This document shows positions 55,666-63,966 of a DNA stretch of 64,000 nt, one piece after another. The position numbers were made by a program, and so were the translations under genes. The stretch's first letter is position 1. The number at the start of each line of letters is the position of its first letter. The DNA is from Paenibacillus sp. 37 (GTDB taxonomy: Bacteria > Bacillota > Bacilli > Paenibacillales > Paenibacillaceae). The stretch spans positions 1,674,001 through 1,738,000 of the forward strand of contig NZ_CP043761.1 in the NCBI RefSeq assembly GCF_008386395.1. Reading direction: 5' to 3'. A model generated the notes under the pieces. It made no database searches. It saw only the letters and a list, made by a program, of their open reading frames with translations, and had not been told where the DNA came from.

Positions 55666-55822
55666 TTGTCTTTCAAAGGGTGGACATTGGCGTTAGGGAT
55701 GTCTGAAAGTAGCATATACAATATGTAGTTTTATTTAGTTGGTTGCGCACTGTATGTTGTGTTTTTGGTTTGGCGGGGTGTATATGTCTTTTTGAAAAGA
55801 GTGTCCACTCTTTGAAAGACAA
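55666..55822. repeat. 157-bp segment bounded by 21-bp inverted repeats (element D)
   Basis: TTGTCTTTCAAAG-G-GTGGACA (55666-55686) is the reverse complement of TGTCCAC-T-CTTTGAAAGACAA (55802-55822) with one mismatch in 21. No open frame inside. The surrounding 630-base gap between recQ and the radical SAM gene is AT-rich and otherwise featureless. Confidence 0.75.
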
Positions 55823-55960
55823 AAGTAGAAAATGTCCATGAGACATGGAATGGCTAGTTCAAAAGAGGTTTGCATGAACAGCATCCGGGGCAGGATGGCT
55901 GTGCAGCTTTACTTTTACCAAAAAAATATGGTCTGGATGTCCAGGCAAAGGTTGTGAACC

Positions 55961-58003
55961 ATGAAGGTTATTCTTTCTACATTAAATGCAAAGTACATCC
56001 ATACCTCCTTGGCCTTGCGTTGTCTGAAGGCGTACAGTGAGAAGGATTTTGATATTGACCTGGCGGAGTATACGATCAAAGATCCAGTCATGAACATTGT
56101 GTCTGATCTATACCAGCGCGGCGCGGACGTGATTGGTTTCTCGTGTTACATCTGGAACATTGAAGAGACGATTAAGGTCATTGATAATCTGAAAAAGGTT
56201 ATGCCTGGCGTGAAAATTTTGCTGGGCGGGCCGGAGGTGTCCTACGACACGGAATATTGGATGAACCGGATTCCCAATGTGGATTTCATCGTGATGGGTG
56301 AAGGGGAAGAGACGCTGCATCAGCTGTTGACGGAGCTGGAAGGAAGTAAGAAGTTCCACTTCGTGTATGGACTGGCGTATCGCAAAGGGGAAGAGGTCAT
56401 TCTCATGCCAGGTCGGCCGAAAGCGGATCTGAACGATCTGCCGTCACCGCACCGATTTGAAGAGGATATTCCCGACCTCGGGAAGCGTGTGGTTTATTTT
56501 GAGACCAGCCGGGGCTGTCCGTTTAGTTGTCAGTTCTGTCTGTCCAGTATTGAGGTCGGCGTGCGGTATTACGATATTGAGCGGACGAAGTCGGACATTC
56601 TGTACCTGATTGAGAAGGGTGCGAAGCTGATCAAGTTTGTGGATCGGACGTTCAACATCAAGCGGGATTATGCGCTCGAAATGTTCAAATTCCTGATTGA
56701 GAATCATCAGGGGACGGTGTTCCAGTTTGAAATTACGGCGGACATTATGCGTCCCGAGGTACTGGATTATCTGGCAGAGAATGCGCCGCCTGGCACATTC
56801 CGGTTCGAGATCGGGGTTCAATCCACGAATGATCCGACAAATGAACTGGTGAAACGTCGCCAGAACTTTACGAAGCTAAGCCGCACGGTAAACAAAGTTA
56901 AAGCCAGCGGCAAAATCGACCAGCATCTGGATCTCATCGCCGGATTGCCGGAGGAAGATTACAATACGTTCCGCAAAACGTTTAACGATGTGTTTGCCTT
57001 GGGGCCGGAAGAGCTTCAGCTCGGATTCCTTAAAATGTTGCGTGGTACGGGTCTGCGTCTGGATGCGGAAAAATACAACTATACGTATATGGATCACGCG
57101 CCGTATGAGATTTTGGGTAGTGACGTGCTGCCGTTCAGCGACATTGTGCGCTTGAAGCGGCTGGAAGATGTGCTGGAGAAATACTGGAACGCACACCGGA
57201 TGGACTACACGCTGAAATATCTGATGGAGCAGGAGTTCAATTCGCCGTTTGATTTCTTCCAGGCGTTTGGGGATTACTGGGAGGGTCAGGGCTGGCAGAA
57301 GATTGGTCACCAACTGGAGGATCTGTTTACTCGTCTGCACAGCTTCCTGGAGTCGCGGAATACGCCGCATATGGATGTCGTGCTCGGCCTGATGAAGCTG
57401 GATTATTTCCTTGGCCACAAATACAAACCACGCAAAATCTGGTGGGAAGATCCGCTCCAGAAAGATCAGTGGGCGGGTTATATGAAAACGTTGGCTGAAC
57501 GTCCGGAAGACGTTCGTCTGCCACGTGTTGCCGGTGCCGCTGGCACGGCATGGCTGGAAAGCAGCGGCACGGGTCCGAGTGCCGCTGTGGCAAGTTCGGC
57601 TGCTGCCGGGGAGAACTCTGCCGCAGATGCGGCGGGTGTAATCGGCAGCGAAGCCGGGGGTGAAGCGTCGCTCACTTCGGGCGACGCAACAGGGTCCGCC
57701 GCGGATGGAGCGGCGGACGGGGAAGACGGCAACGCTTCGCGTGCGTTGCCGATGACCTCGGCCATGACCGCACAGACGGTCATGGGTGCCCGTGCTTTCG
57801 CCGACCTTGGTCTCGGCGAAAAGGAACTGCAGAAGCACACCGTACTGGATGTGCTTCCGTTCCGGCTTGAGCGTGTGCTAGCTGGCGCCAGCCCGCTTGC
57901 CGCGAAAGGCCGGACGCTGCTGGTCGTAGTGTACCAGCAGCATGAAGGGCAGCAGGCGCAGTATTACACGCTGCCGCTGGGAGAAGAAGCCGCTGCCATG
58001 TAG
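55961..58003 (+). CDS. B12-binding-domain radical SAM protein (DUF4080 type)
   Basis: 680 residues. The N-terminal B12-binding-like domain (about 1-140; GADVIGFSCYIWN, ILLGGPEVS) is followed by a radical SAM core with the [4Fe-4S] motif CPFSCQFC (Cys 186, 190, 193), FVDRTFNIKR and FEIGVQS, and a C-terminal DUF4080-like region. Residues about 525-595 are a low-complexity Ala/Gly/Ser/Asp insertion encoded by GC-rich DNA, before a conserved end (KHTVLDVLPFRLERVL). Reaction unknown; relatives include methyltransferases and methylthiotransferases. Confidence 0.92.
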   Translation: MKVILSTLNAKYIHTSLALRCLKAYSEKDFDIDLAEYTIKDPVMNIVSDLYQRGADVIGFSCYIWNIEETIKVIDNLKKVMPGVKILLGGPEVSYDTEYWMNRIPNVDFIVMGEGEETLHQLLTELEGSKKFHFVYGLAYRKGEEVILMPGRPKADLNDLPSPHRFEEDIPDLGKRVVYFETSRGCPFSCQFCLSSIEVGVRYYDIERTKSDILYLIEKGAKLIKFVDRTFNIKRDYALEMFKFLIENHQGTVFQFEITADIMRPEVLDYLAENAPPGTFRFEIGVQSTNDPTNELVKRRQNFTKLSRTVNKVKASGKIDQHLDLIAGLPEEDYNTFRKTFNDVFALGPEELQLGFLKMLRGTGLRLDAEKYNYTYMDHAPYEILGSDVLPFSDIVRLKRLEDVLEKYWNAHRMDYTLKYLMEQEFNSPFDFFQAFGDYWEGQGWQKIGHQLEDLFTRLHSFLESRNTPHMDVVLGLMKLDYFLGHKYKPRKIWWEDPLQKDQWAGYMKTLAERPEDVRLPRVAGAAGTAWLESSGTGPSAAVASSAAAGENSAADAAGVIGSEAGGEASLTSGDATGSAADGAADGEDGNASRALPMTSAMTAQTVMGARAFADLGLGEKELQKHTVLDVLPFRLERVLAGASPLAAKGRTLLVVVYQQHEGQQAQYYTLPLGEEAAAM

Positions 58004-58240
58004 GTGCAGCGGCCTTCCACAAGCTACATGGCCAACTGGCATGATGCAGAAGGGAGAGGTGCCACGGCTTTGGGGTCGTGGCACTTTATTGGCAGGCATC
58101 ACGGGTGATGCCTGCATTGATGAGCACCGCGTCAATGAACGTGGTGCATCCTCATAAGGTGCTTGCACCCATCGGGCGCAGCACCTCACCCTTACGCGGC
58201 TTGCCGTTGCATATGCCGCGCTCCCGCTTTACCTTTTCAA
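58004..58240 (+). repeat. family A hairpin-array repeat, copy 1
   Basis: Series of stems: GTGCCACG/CGTGGCAC (58059-58066, 58077-58084), GCAGGCATCA/TGATGCCTGC (58092-58101, 58106-58115), GCACCGCG/CGTGGTGC (58124-58131, 58140-58147), then an AGGTGCT/AGCACCT stem around 58158-58187, and a conserved 3' tail CGCGGCTTGCCGTTGCATA. It aligns along its whole length with 63650-63928. Confidence 0.8.
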
Positions 58241-58289
58241 CATCATATTTCCGAAACCATCGGAAGGTCATCTGATTCCCAAACGGGAT

Positions 58290-58310
58290 GAAGAATGATC
58301 TTCTTTTTTT
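58290..58310 (+). terminator. small terminator downstream of repeat A copy 1
   Basis: GAAGA-ATGA-TCTTC followed by seven T residues. It probably ends the radical SAM transcript, placing repeat A in its 3' untranslated region. Confidence 0.6.
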
Positions 58311-58363
58311 GTTTGCCAGTTACATAGAATCACATGTCGAATTCAGTCAAAGGAGTGTTTCGT

Positions 58364-58495
58364 ATGAATGATAAGACCAGAACCGAAGAGACAATCACTG
58401 TACCTAAAGGTTCAGCTGACTCACTACATGTCCATATTCCCTATAACGCTGTACATATTCAACACATTCGTCAGATATCGGGTAGACGAATTTAG
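58364..58495 (+). CDS. small open reading frame, 43 residues
   Basis: ATG with AAAGGAG 7 bases upstream; the product begins MNDKTRTEETITVPKG and ends QISGRRI. Not recognised; the strong ribosome site is the main support. It could be the truncated start of a lost gene, since it stops abruptly before the regulator's promoter region. Confidence 0.4.
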   Translation: MNDKTRTEETITVPKGSADSLHVHIPYNAVHIQHIRQISGRRI

Positions 58496-58641
58496 AGATC
58501 CATTCAGCGAAGCTAAACCTAGAATTCCACGATAACCTTCTGTATTGACGCCTGTACAATCATCAAGCCTCTAGGAGGCACTCGACCTTCTTCAAGGAAT
58601 ACCACAATCCCACCCAGTAACTTTGCGAATTACTTCTTGTG

Positions 58642-58660
58642 TAATATACTTAGTATATTA
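58642..58660. promoter_or_regulatory. palindromic operator at the regulator promoter
   Basis: TAATATAC-TTA-GTATATTA is a perfect 19-base palindrome. It overlaps a candidate -10 (TATACT 58645-58650) with TTGCGA 16 bases upstream. The same core recurs at 60038-60053. Predicted autoregulatory site of the adjacent GntR-LacI regulator. Confidence 0.7.
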
Positions 58661-58684
58661 ATATTATGATGTCAGGGTGGTTTT

Positions 58685-59809
58685 GTGGAATTGCATTTAT
58701 ATGAGCAGATATATAGCTATATTGTACAAGAGATTAAAGAAGGTCGCTTAAACGAAGGTGACCGGGTCTCTTCTGAAAAAGAGTTGGCTGAACAATTTGG
58801 CGTCAGTCGTATTACATCTAAAAAGGCTCTGGAGAAATTGGCAGATTCTGGGGTGATTAAACGAATACAAGGAAAAGGTTCATATGTAGCCGATGGTATC
58901 ATTGGAGGACAAGAACCGAAGCATTATTCAGAGGTAAGAACAACTTTGGTTCCTGAGGACGATAAGCGGGTGATCGGGTTTATTATACCGAATTTTTCTG
59001 ACGAGTTTGGCCTGGAACTTCTTAGATCGATGGAAAAGCGGAGTGCTGAGCATAATTATCAACTCGTTATTAAGCGAACTTGCGGGGATCGGGATGAGGA
59101 AAAACGTGCGATTGACTTATTTATTGGTTTAGGCATCAAAGGATTAATCGTGACCCCCATTCATGGTCAACACTATAATTCTGAACTGCTCCGACTTGTA
59201 TTAGATCGGTTTCCAATTGTTTTGGCCGATAGATATCTAAAAGGAATTCCGGTTTGTTCGGTTTACACAGACAATAAGAAAGCAGCCATGGATCTTACGC
59301 GTCATCTGATTAGCAAAGGTCATAAAAAAATTGCCTTTTTATCTCCGCCGGAAGAGAACACTTCAACATTGGAGGAAAGGCTGCTCGGATATACGTTTGC
59401 CTTCACCCAGGAAGGAATGAATTTGAACAAAAACTATGTATTGACGAACTTGAAGGGCACCCTTCCCAAGAACATAAATGGAACAGCGATTGAAAGTGAT
59501 AAAGAAACAGTAAAGCATTTTTTGAAACAACACCCTGATGTAAAGGCGTTTGTCGCATCGGAATTTCTAATAGCTACCATGCTGGCTCAAGTCATCCACT
59601 CGATGGGGAAATCTCTGGAGGAATACGAGATCGTTTGTTTCGACTCCCTGAACGATCACCTGGGTCAACCCATCTTCACTCATATTAAACAGGATGAGAA
59701 GCAGATGGGTGAATTGGCAGTGGATATGTTAATCTCTCAATTGCATGGAACAGCAGTTCCCGAGCTGAACATTATTAAACATCGTATGGTCGTGAAAAAT
59801 AACGGGTAG
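58685..59809 (+). CDS. GntR-LacI hybrid transcriptional regulator (AraR-like)
   Basis: 374 residues; GTG start after AGGGTGG. An N-terminal GntR-type winged helix (about 1-70; LAEQFGVSRITSKKALEKLADSGVI) is fused to a LacI/periplasmic-binding-type sugar sensor (about 90-374; RVIGFIIPNFSDEFGLELLR, KGLIVTPIH, ISKGHKKIAFLSP). This architecture is that of AraR, the arabinose repressor of Bacillus, and of related sugar regulators. Likely represses the downstream ABC importer and itself. Confidence 0.93.
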   Translation: MELHLYEQIYSYIVQEIKEGRLNEGDRVSSEKELAEQFGVSRITSKKALEKLADSGVIKRIQGKGSYVADGIIGGQEPKHYSEVRTTLVPEDDKRVIGFIIPNFSDEFGLELLRSMEKRSAEHNYQLVIKRTCGDRDEEKRAIDLFIGLGIKGLIVTPIHGQHYNSELLRLVLDRFPIVLADRYLKGIPVCSVYTDNKKAAMDLTRHLISKGHKKIAFLSPPEENTSTLEERLLGYTFAFTQEGMNLNKNYVLTNLKGTLPKNINGTAIESDKETVKHFLKQHPDVKAFVASEFLIATMLAQVIHSMGKSLEEYEIVCFDSLNDHLGQPIFTHIKQDEKQMGELAVDMLISQLHGTAVPELNIIKHRMVVKNNG

Positions 59810-59849
59810 GGTTTATACAAGTGCAGCTAAACCAAAGCAGTTGTTCAAA

Positions 59850-59889
59850 GTGTCGAGAAGTCCTGAGGGGCTTATCGGCACTTTTTTTG
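59850..59889 (+). terminator. intrinsic terminator of the regulator gene
   Basis: GTGTCGA pairs with TCGGCAC (one wobble), followed by seven T residues. Confidence 0.9.
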
Positions 59890-60013
59890 ATATCAGACAT
59901 ATAAACTTCGAAGCAGAGACCTTCCTGACCGGAGATTAACCAACCTTGAAACGTCGAATTCTATATCTAAATTATAGCCATACATCATGAATAGTGATGT
60001 CGTAATATTGCAA

Positions 60014-60056
60014 TTGACATGTTTTATGATGTCATATTAATATACTTAGTATAACT
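60014..60056 (+). promoter_or_regulatory. promoter and operator of the sugar ABC operon
   Basis: A -35 TTGACA (60014-60019) and -10-like TAATAT (60038-60043) are 18 bases apart. The -10 lies inside TAATATACTTAGTATAAC, which shares TAATATACTTAGTATA with the palindrome upstream of the regulator. TTATGATGTCA also occurs at both promoters. Binding of the regulator here would block initiation. Confidence 0.7.
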
Positions 60057-60124
60057 AGTGGGTTCCTATAAAAAATTCACGGTGTTCATCATTTTCTGAT
60101 TTTAATAGTTCATATCACCAGAGT

Positions 60125-60140
60125 TGTTAGCGCTTACATA
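60125..60140 (+). promoter_or_regulatory. cre site (CcpA binding)
   Basis: TTGTTAGCGCTTACAT fits the consensus WTGNNARCGNWWWCAW at every position. It lies downstream of the promoter and 80 bases before the start codon, consistent with a CcpA roadblock giving catabolite repression. Confidence 0.85.
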
Positions 60141-60221
60141 AGTTATGGATGATCAGAAAATGAAGTGGATCCTATAGGAATTCAAGTTAAACGAATTCAT
60201 TTAACTTAAGGGGGACTTTGA

Positions 60222-61523
60222 ATGAGGAGATCCAAAAGATTCGCATTTCCAATTCTTGTTTGCTTTCTGGTTATGGTACTACTTGTAACGGCTTGTTCAA
60301 CGAATGGAGGCTCTAGCGATCAGGCCGGAGAGGGGATTACAACGGTTACGATGTGGCATGGTCTTACCTCAATTGATTTAGATAATATGAATAAAGTCGT
60401 GAAGGCATTTGAAGAGAAAAACCCTACGATCAAAATGAATTTGGTTTATACAGAATCCAACGAGGGATCCGATCAGAAGCTGCTGACTGCAGTCGCAGGC
60501 GGCAATCCTCCTGACGTTGCACTATTCGACCGTTTTAAGGTCGGTACATGGGCTGCGCAAGGTTCTCTGACTGACTTATCCTCGATGGCAGCAGAATCCG
60601 GAATACGTAAGGAAATGTATTATCCATTTGCATGGGAGGAGTCCAGTTATCAAGGAAAGCTTTATGCAATGCCAATGGATACAGACTCTCGTCTGCTATT
60701 TTACAATAAGGATCATTTCAAAGAAGTGGGGTTGGATCCCAACAAACCACCACAAACGATCGCCGAGCTTGAAGCGGCCGCCGATAAGTTAACCATCAAG
60801 GAAGGTAAACGTTTCAAACGGATTGGGTTCATCCCATGGTATTCGCAAGGCTGGCTGTATACTTGGGGATGGGCATTTGGAGGAGAATTCCAGGATACTG
60901 CCACCGGCAAAATTACGGCAAATGATCCTAAAGTCGTGGAAGCGCTACAATGGATGACCGACTTCGGCAAAAAATACAATGTCGAGGATATTGCGGGATT
61001 CACAAGCGCAGCAGGAACGGAGGAAATGGATCCGTTCATTTCTGGTCAAGTCAGCATGAAGATAAGTGGAAACTTTACGGTGAAGGGTATCGAAAAATTT
61101 AAGCCGGATTTAAATTACGGTGTTGCACCCATACCGACCCCAACAGGTACTAATTTTACGACATGGTCGGGAGGCGGGTCCGCTATTATCCCTAAAGGCG
61201 CCAAGAACGTCGCTGCTGCTTGGAAATTCCTCGAATTCTTAGGGAAAGAAGAAGGGCAAACGTTATTAAACGCTGACTCTCAAATTTCCGTTATTGATTC
61301 GGTTAACGACAAATACGGTTACAAAGACGATCCGATTATGAAGGAATTTATTAATATTTTGCCCAATTCACACAACCGCCCAGTTATTCCTGAAGGACAA
61401 CTGCTGTGGAATGAGTTAGCTTCCGCTACGGAAAAGGCAACCCGCGGTAACGGTACTCCGAAAGAGAACCTGGATAGAGTAACAGAGACTGTTAATAAGG
61501 CTTTAGAAAAATACGACAAATAG
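60222..61523 (+). CDS. sugar ABC transporter substrate-binding lipoprotein
   Basis: 433 residues, family 1 extracellular solute-binding protein. Signal peptide with lipobox LVTAC (Cys 25), then TTVTMWHGLTSIDLDNMNK, AVAGGNPPDVALFDRF and a C-terminal GGGSAIIPKGAKN / AAWKFLEFL pattern typical of oligosaccharide or glycerol-phosphate type binding proteins. RBS AAGGGGGA. First gene of the importer operon; the exact sugar cannot be inferred. Confidence 0.94.
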   Translation: MRRSKRFAFPILVCFLVMVLLVTACSTNGGSSDQAGEGITTVTMWHGLTSIDLDNMNKVVKAFEEKNPTIKMNLVYTESNEGSDQKLLTAVAGGNPPDVALFDRFKVGTWAAQGSLTDLSSMAAESGIRKEMYYPFAWEESSYQGKLYAMPMDTDSRLLFYNKDHFKEVGLDPNKPPQTIAELEAAADKLTIKEGKRFKRIGFIPWYSQGWLYTWGWAFGGEFQDTATGKITANDPKVVEALQWMTDFGKKYNVEDIAGFTSAAGTEEMDPFISGQVSMKISGNFTVKGIEKFKPDLNYGVAPIPTPTGTNFTTWSGGGSAIIPKGAKNVAAAWKFLEFLGKEEGQTLLNADSQISVIDSVNDKYGYKDDPIMKEFINILPNSHNRPVIPEGQLLWNELASATEKATRGNGTPKENLDRVTETVNKALEKYDK

Positions 61524-61532
61524 AGTGCTCGG

Positions 61533-61564
61533 TAGGCAGGGAGCGAACTCTCTCTCCTTGCCTA
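61533..61564 (+). other. intercistronic hairpin after the binding-protein gene
   Basis: TAGGCAGGGAG (61533-61543) pairs with CTCCTTGCCTA (61554-61564), 11 pairs with one wobble and no T-run. Such hairpins often protect the binding-protein mRNA and allow its excess over the permeases. Confidence 0.75.
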
Positions 61565-61595
61565 TTCATGAATGACACTTGGAAGGAGAATGTAC

Positions 61596-62531
61596 ATGGT
61601 GAAACTGGCCGATCCAGTTCAAGTAAAAGCAATTCCATCGGCAAGTAAACGAGCACTCCACAGAACTAACGCGATTGGGTGGCTGTTTGCTTCACCTTGG
61701 GCTATAGGGCTGCTATGCTTTTATGCAATTCCGATGCTAATGTCCATCTACTTCAGCTTCACTACTTACAGCATTCTGCAGCCTGGTGAATTTATCGGAA
61801 TGAATAATTATAAAGAGCTTTTTCATGATCCTCTATTTTGGAAATCCATATACAACACGATTTATTTTACGGTATTTTTTGTTCCATTAAGTATATTTTT
61901 CGGTGTGGCACTCGCTATGATGTTGAATATGAAGGTCAAGGGGATGGCTGTATTCAGAACAATCTTTTTCTTACCTACTCTCGTGCCACAAGTGGCTCTG
62001 GCTGTTCTGTGGATGTGGCTGTTACATCCAAACTTCGGATTGGTGAACGGGATGTTAGCGAATATCGGTATCGATGGGCCCGCTTGGCTTGGTGGTGAGT
62101 CGTGGTCCAAGCCCTCTCTCATTCTGATGTCGCTTTGGGGTATTGGGCAAGCTGTCGTTATCTACCTTGCTGGATTAGGAGACATCCCTGAGGAGTACTA
62201 TGAAGCGGCGCAAATCGATGGAGCTAACTGGTTTCAGAAAACGAGAAAGGTAACCTTACCTTTGCTCACTCCCGTTATTTTCTACAACCTTGTCATGGGA
62301 ATGATTGGTGCATTCCAACAGTTTACTCTTCCCTATACATTGACCAAAGGGCAAGGAACTCCTGCAAATTCCATGACTTTTTACGTCATGTATTTATATG
62401 AGAACGGCTTCAGGTATTTCAAAATGGGTTATGCCTCCGCAATGGCCTGGATCTTATTTATTATCGTTATGGCATTAACCGGAATTATTTTTATTACGTC
62501 TAAACGCTGGGTTCATTATCAGGGGAAATAA
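61596..62531 (+). CDS. sugar ABC transporter permease 1 (MalF/UgpA type)
   Basis: 311 residues; ATG 61596 is 8 or so bases after AAGGAG, whereas the nearer ATG 61590 is too close. Six transmembrane segments; the EAA loop EEYYEAAQIDGANWFQKTRKVTLPLL contacts the ATPase (shown in fragments EAAQIDGA and TLPLL). Pairs with the next permease. Confidence 0.94.
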   Translation: MVKLADPVQVKAIPSASKRALHRTNAIGWLFASPWAIGLLCFYAIPMLMSIYFSFTTYSILQPGEFIGMNNYKELFHDPLFWKSIYNTIYFTVFFVPLSIFFGVALAMMLNMKVKGMAVFRTIFFLPTLVPQVALAVLWMWLLHPNFGLVNGMLANIGIDGPAWLGGESWSKPSLILMSLWGIGQAVVIYLAGLGDIPEEYYEAAQIDGANWFQKTRKVTLPLLTPVIFYNLVMGMIGAFQQFTLPYTLTKGQGTPANSMTFYVMYLYENGFRYFKMGYASAMAWILFIIVMALTGIIFITSKRWVHYQGK

Positions 62532-62548
62532 GGAGGAGGAAGTAAGGG

Positions 62549-63385
62549 ATGAATCCTACCGCTATCAAAAGAATCAATCGTGCCTTAGCCTATGTATGTC
62601 TAATTGTTGCTTCTGCATTTTTCATGATTCCGTTCATTTGGCTGCTTTCGACTTCTCTTAAACCACTCACACAAATCTTTACATTCCCACCAGAGTGGAT
62701 TCCGCGTCCAATTCTGTGGAGTAATTATTCCCGTGCTGTTGAGTATATCCCTTTCTGGACATATCTGAAAAACACGGCGATTATAACTATTGTTAGTACG
62801 CTTGGTGTGATCATATCCTGTCCCTTGGTTGCATATAGTTTTGCCAAGTTAGAGTACCGTGGGAGAGGTATACTTTTCTTTGTTACCCTTGCTGTTATGA
62901 TGATCCCCGGACAGGTGACCATGATTCCTCTATTCCTGTTGTTTACTAAATTAGGTTGGGTAGGAACACCTCTTCCACTGATTGTACCCCAATTTTTTGG
63001 AGTGCCCATTTACATTTTTCTGTTGCGTCAGTTTTTCATGGGACTGCCTGATGCCCTGCGCGAAGCGGCCCGCTTAGACGGCGCTAGTGAGTTCCGCATA
63101 TATTTACAGATCATGTTTCCACTAGCCAAATCCGCCGTATTAGCCGTGGCATTGTTTCAATTTATGGGGAGCTGGACTGATTTCATGGGCCCCTTGCTTT
63201 ATTTAACCAATGAACCATCTTACACGGTTTCGCTCGGATTGCAGCAATTTCAGAGTCAAAAGGGATCCGAATGGGGTCTATTAATGGCGGTATCCACCTT
63301 GATGACATTACCTATTATTGTTCTATTCTTTTTTCTTCAAAAGACGTTTATTAGCGGCATTACATTTAGCGGTATAAAAGGTTGA
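62549..63385 (+). CDS. sugar ABC transporter permease 2 (MalG/UgpE type)
   Basis: 278 residues, six transmembrane segments; FMIPFIWLLSTSLKP at the N terminus and the EAA loop DALREAARLDGASEFRIY match the family. RBS GGAGGAGG. No ATPase or glycosidase gene follows in the window, so the importer must use a shared MsmX-type ATPase encoded elsewhere. Confidence 0.94.
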   Translation: MNPTAIKRINRALAYVCLIVASAFFMIPFIWLLSTSLKPLTQIFTFPPEWIPRPILWSNYSRAVEYIPFWTYLKNTAIITIVSTLGVIISCPLVAYSFAKLEYRGRGILFFVTLAVMMIPGQVTMIPLFLLFTKLGWVGTPLPLIVPQFFGVPIYIFLLRQFFMGLPDALREAARLDGASEFRIYLQIMFPLAKSAVLAVALFQFMGSWTDFMGPLLYLTNEPSYTVSLGLQQFQSQKGSEWGLLMAVSTLMTLPIIVLFFFLQKTFISGITFSGIKG

Positions 63386-63649
63386 ACATCATTTGTATGA
63401 ATTAAGCTCCAGCGATGCGGAACCCCAGGGATGTTAAGACGGACCATTCCGCGACATGGATCGGCTGTTATGGACCCACAGGCATCAATGGCATTATCGA
63501 TCAGATCGCTCAGGCTCTGTTGGCTTGAGAGGCAGCTTTTAGATGAGGAGAAACATCCAGCTCGTGGTCTGTTCCCTAAGTCGTAAATGATTAGCATAGC
63601 CCCATTGTTAAAATTGTAAAATCGAAAGAAAACGTTATGCTGCACCTAT
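63386..63649 (+). other. gap after the importer, with a possible 37-codon remnant
   Basis: ATG 63415 to TGA 63528 reads MRNPRDVKTDHSATWIGCYG and on to IIDQIAQALLA, without a ribosome site. It might be the 3' remnant of a cassette gene deleted next to repeat A; not recognised. The rest is featureless. Confidence 0.3.
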
Positions 63650-63928
63650 GGGATGCAGCAGCGTAACACAAGCTGCATGGCCGATTGGCATTATGCAGCA
63701 GGAGGAAGCGCCACGACGATGAGGTCGCGGCGCTTTTTTGCGTGCATCACGGCGCAGCTATCGTGATGCACCAAGTGTTGCCATCATGCAAGTGTGCTCG
63801 TGATGGCAGCATGAGCACCGCGCTAATGCACGCGGTGCAACCTCATGAGGTGCTGCCCATTGGGCGCAGCACCTCATCCAGACGCGGCTTGCCATTGCAT
63901 AAGCAGCGCTCCGTTTCACCTTTTACAA
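63650..63928 (+). repeat. family A hairpin-array repeat, copy 2
   Basis: Stems: AGCGCC/GGCGCT (63707-63712, 63729-63734), GTGCATCACG/CGTGATGCAC (63742-63751, 63762-63771), TGCCATCA/TGATGGCA (63779-63786, 63801-63808; extra relative to copy 1), GCACCGCG/CGCGGTGC (63815-63822, 63831-63838), TGAGGTGCTG/CAGCACCTCA (63846-63855, 63867-63876), then GACGCGGCTTGCCATTGCAT. Same orientation as copy 1. Confidence 0.8.
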
Positions 63929-63966
63929 CACTAAAAGCATCATTTAAATCGGAGAAAACAACATGA

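Noticed and set aside
56876..57838. 320-codon minus-strand frame opposite the radical SAM gene
   Set aside because: No ribosome site, no recognisable motif, and the sense strand encodes a well-conserved protein.
58004..58116. Repeat A stems read simply as intrinsic terminators
   Set aside because: Only the first stem is followed by T residues; the further conserved stems and tail are not explained by termination.
58078..58275. Open frames inside both family A repeats that share residues such as PIGRSTS and RGLPLH
   Set aside because: The shared residues follow from nucleotide similarity. The frames lack ribosome sites, differ in length, and are interrupted by the variable hairpins, so structure rather than protein explains the conservation.
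63337..63645. Minus-strand open frame downstream of the importer
   Set aside because: It overlaps the end of the permease gene, has no ribosome site and no recognisable domain.
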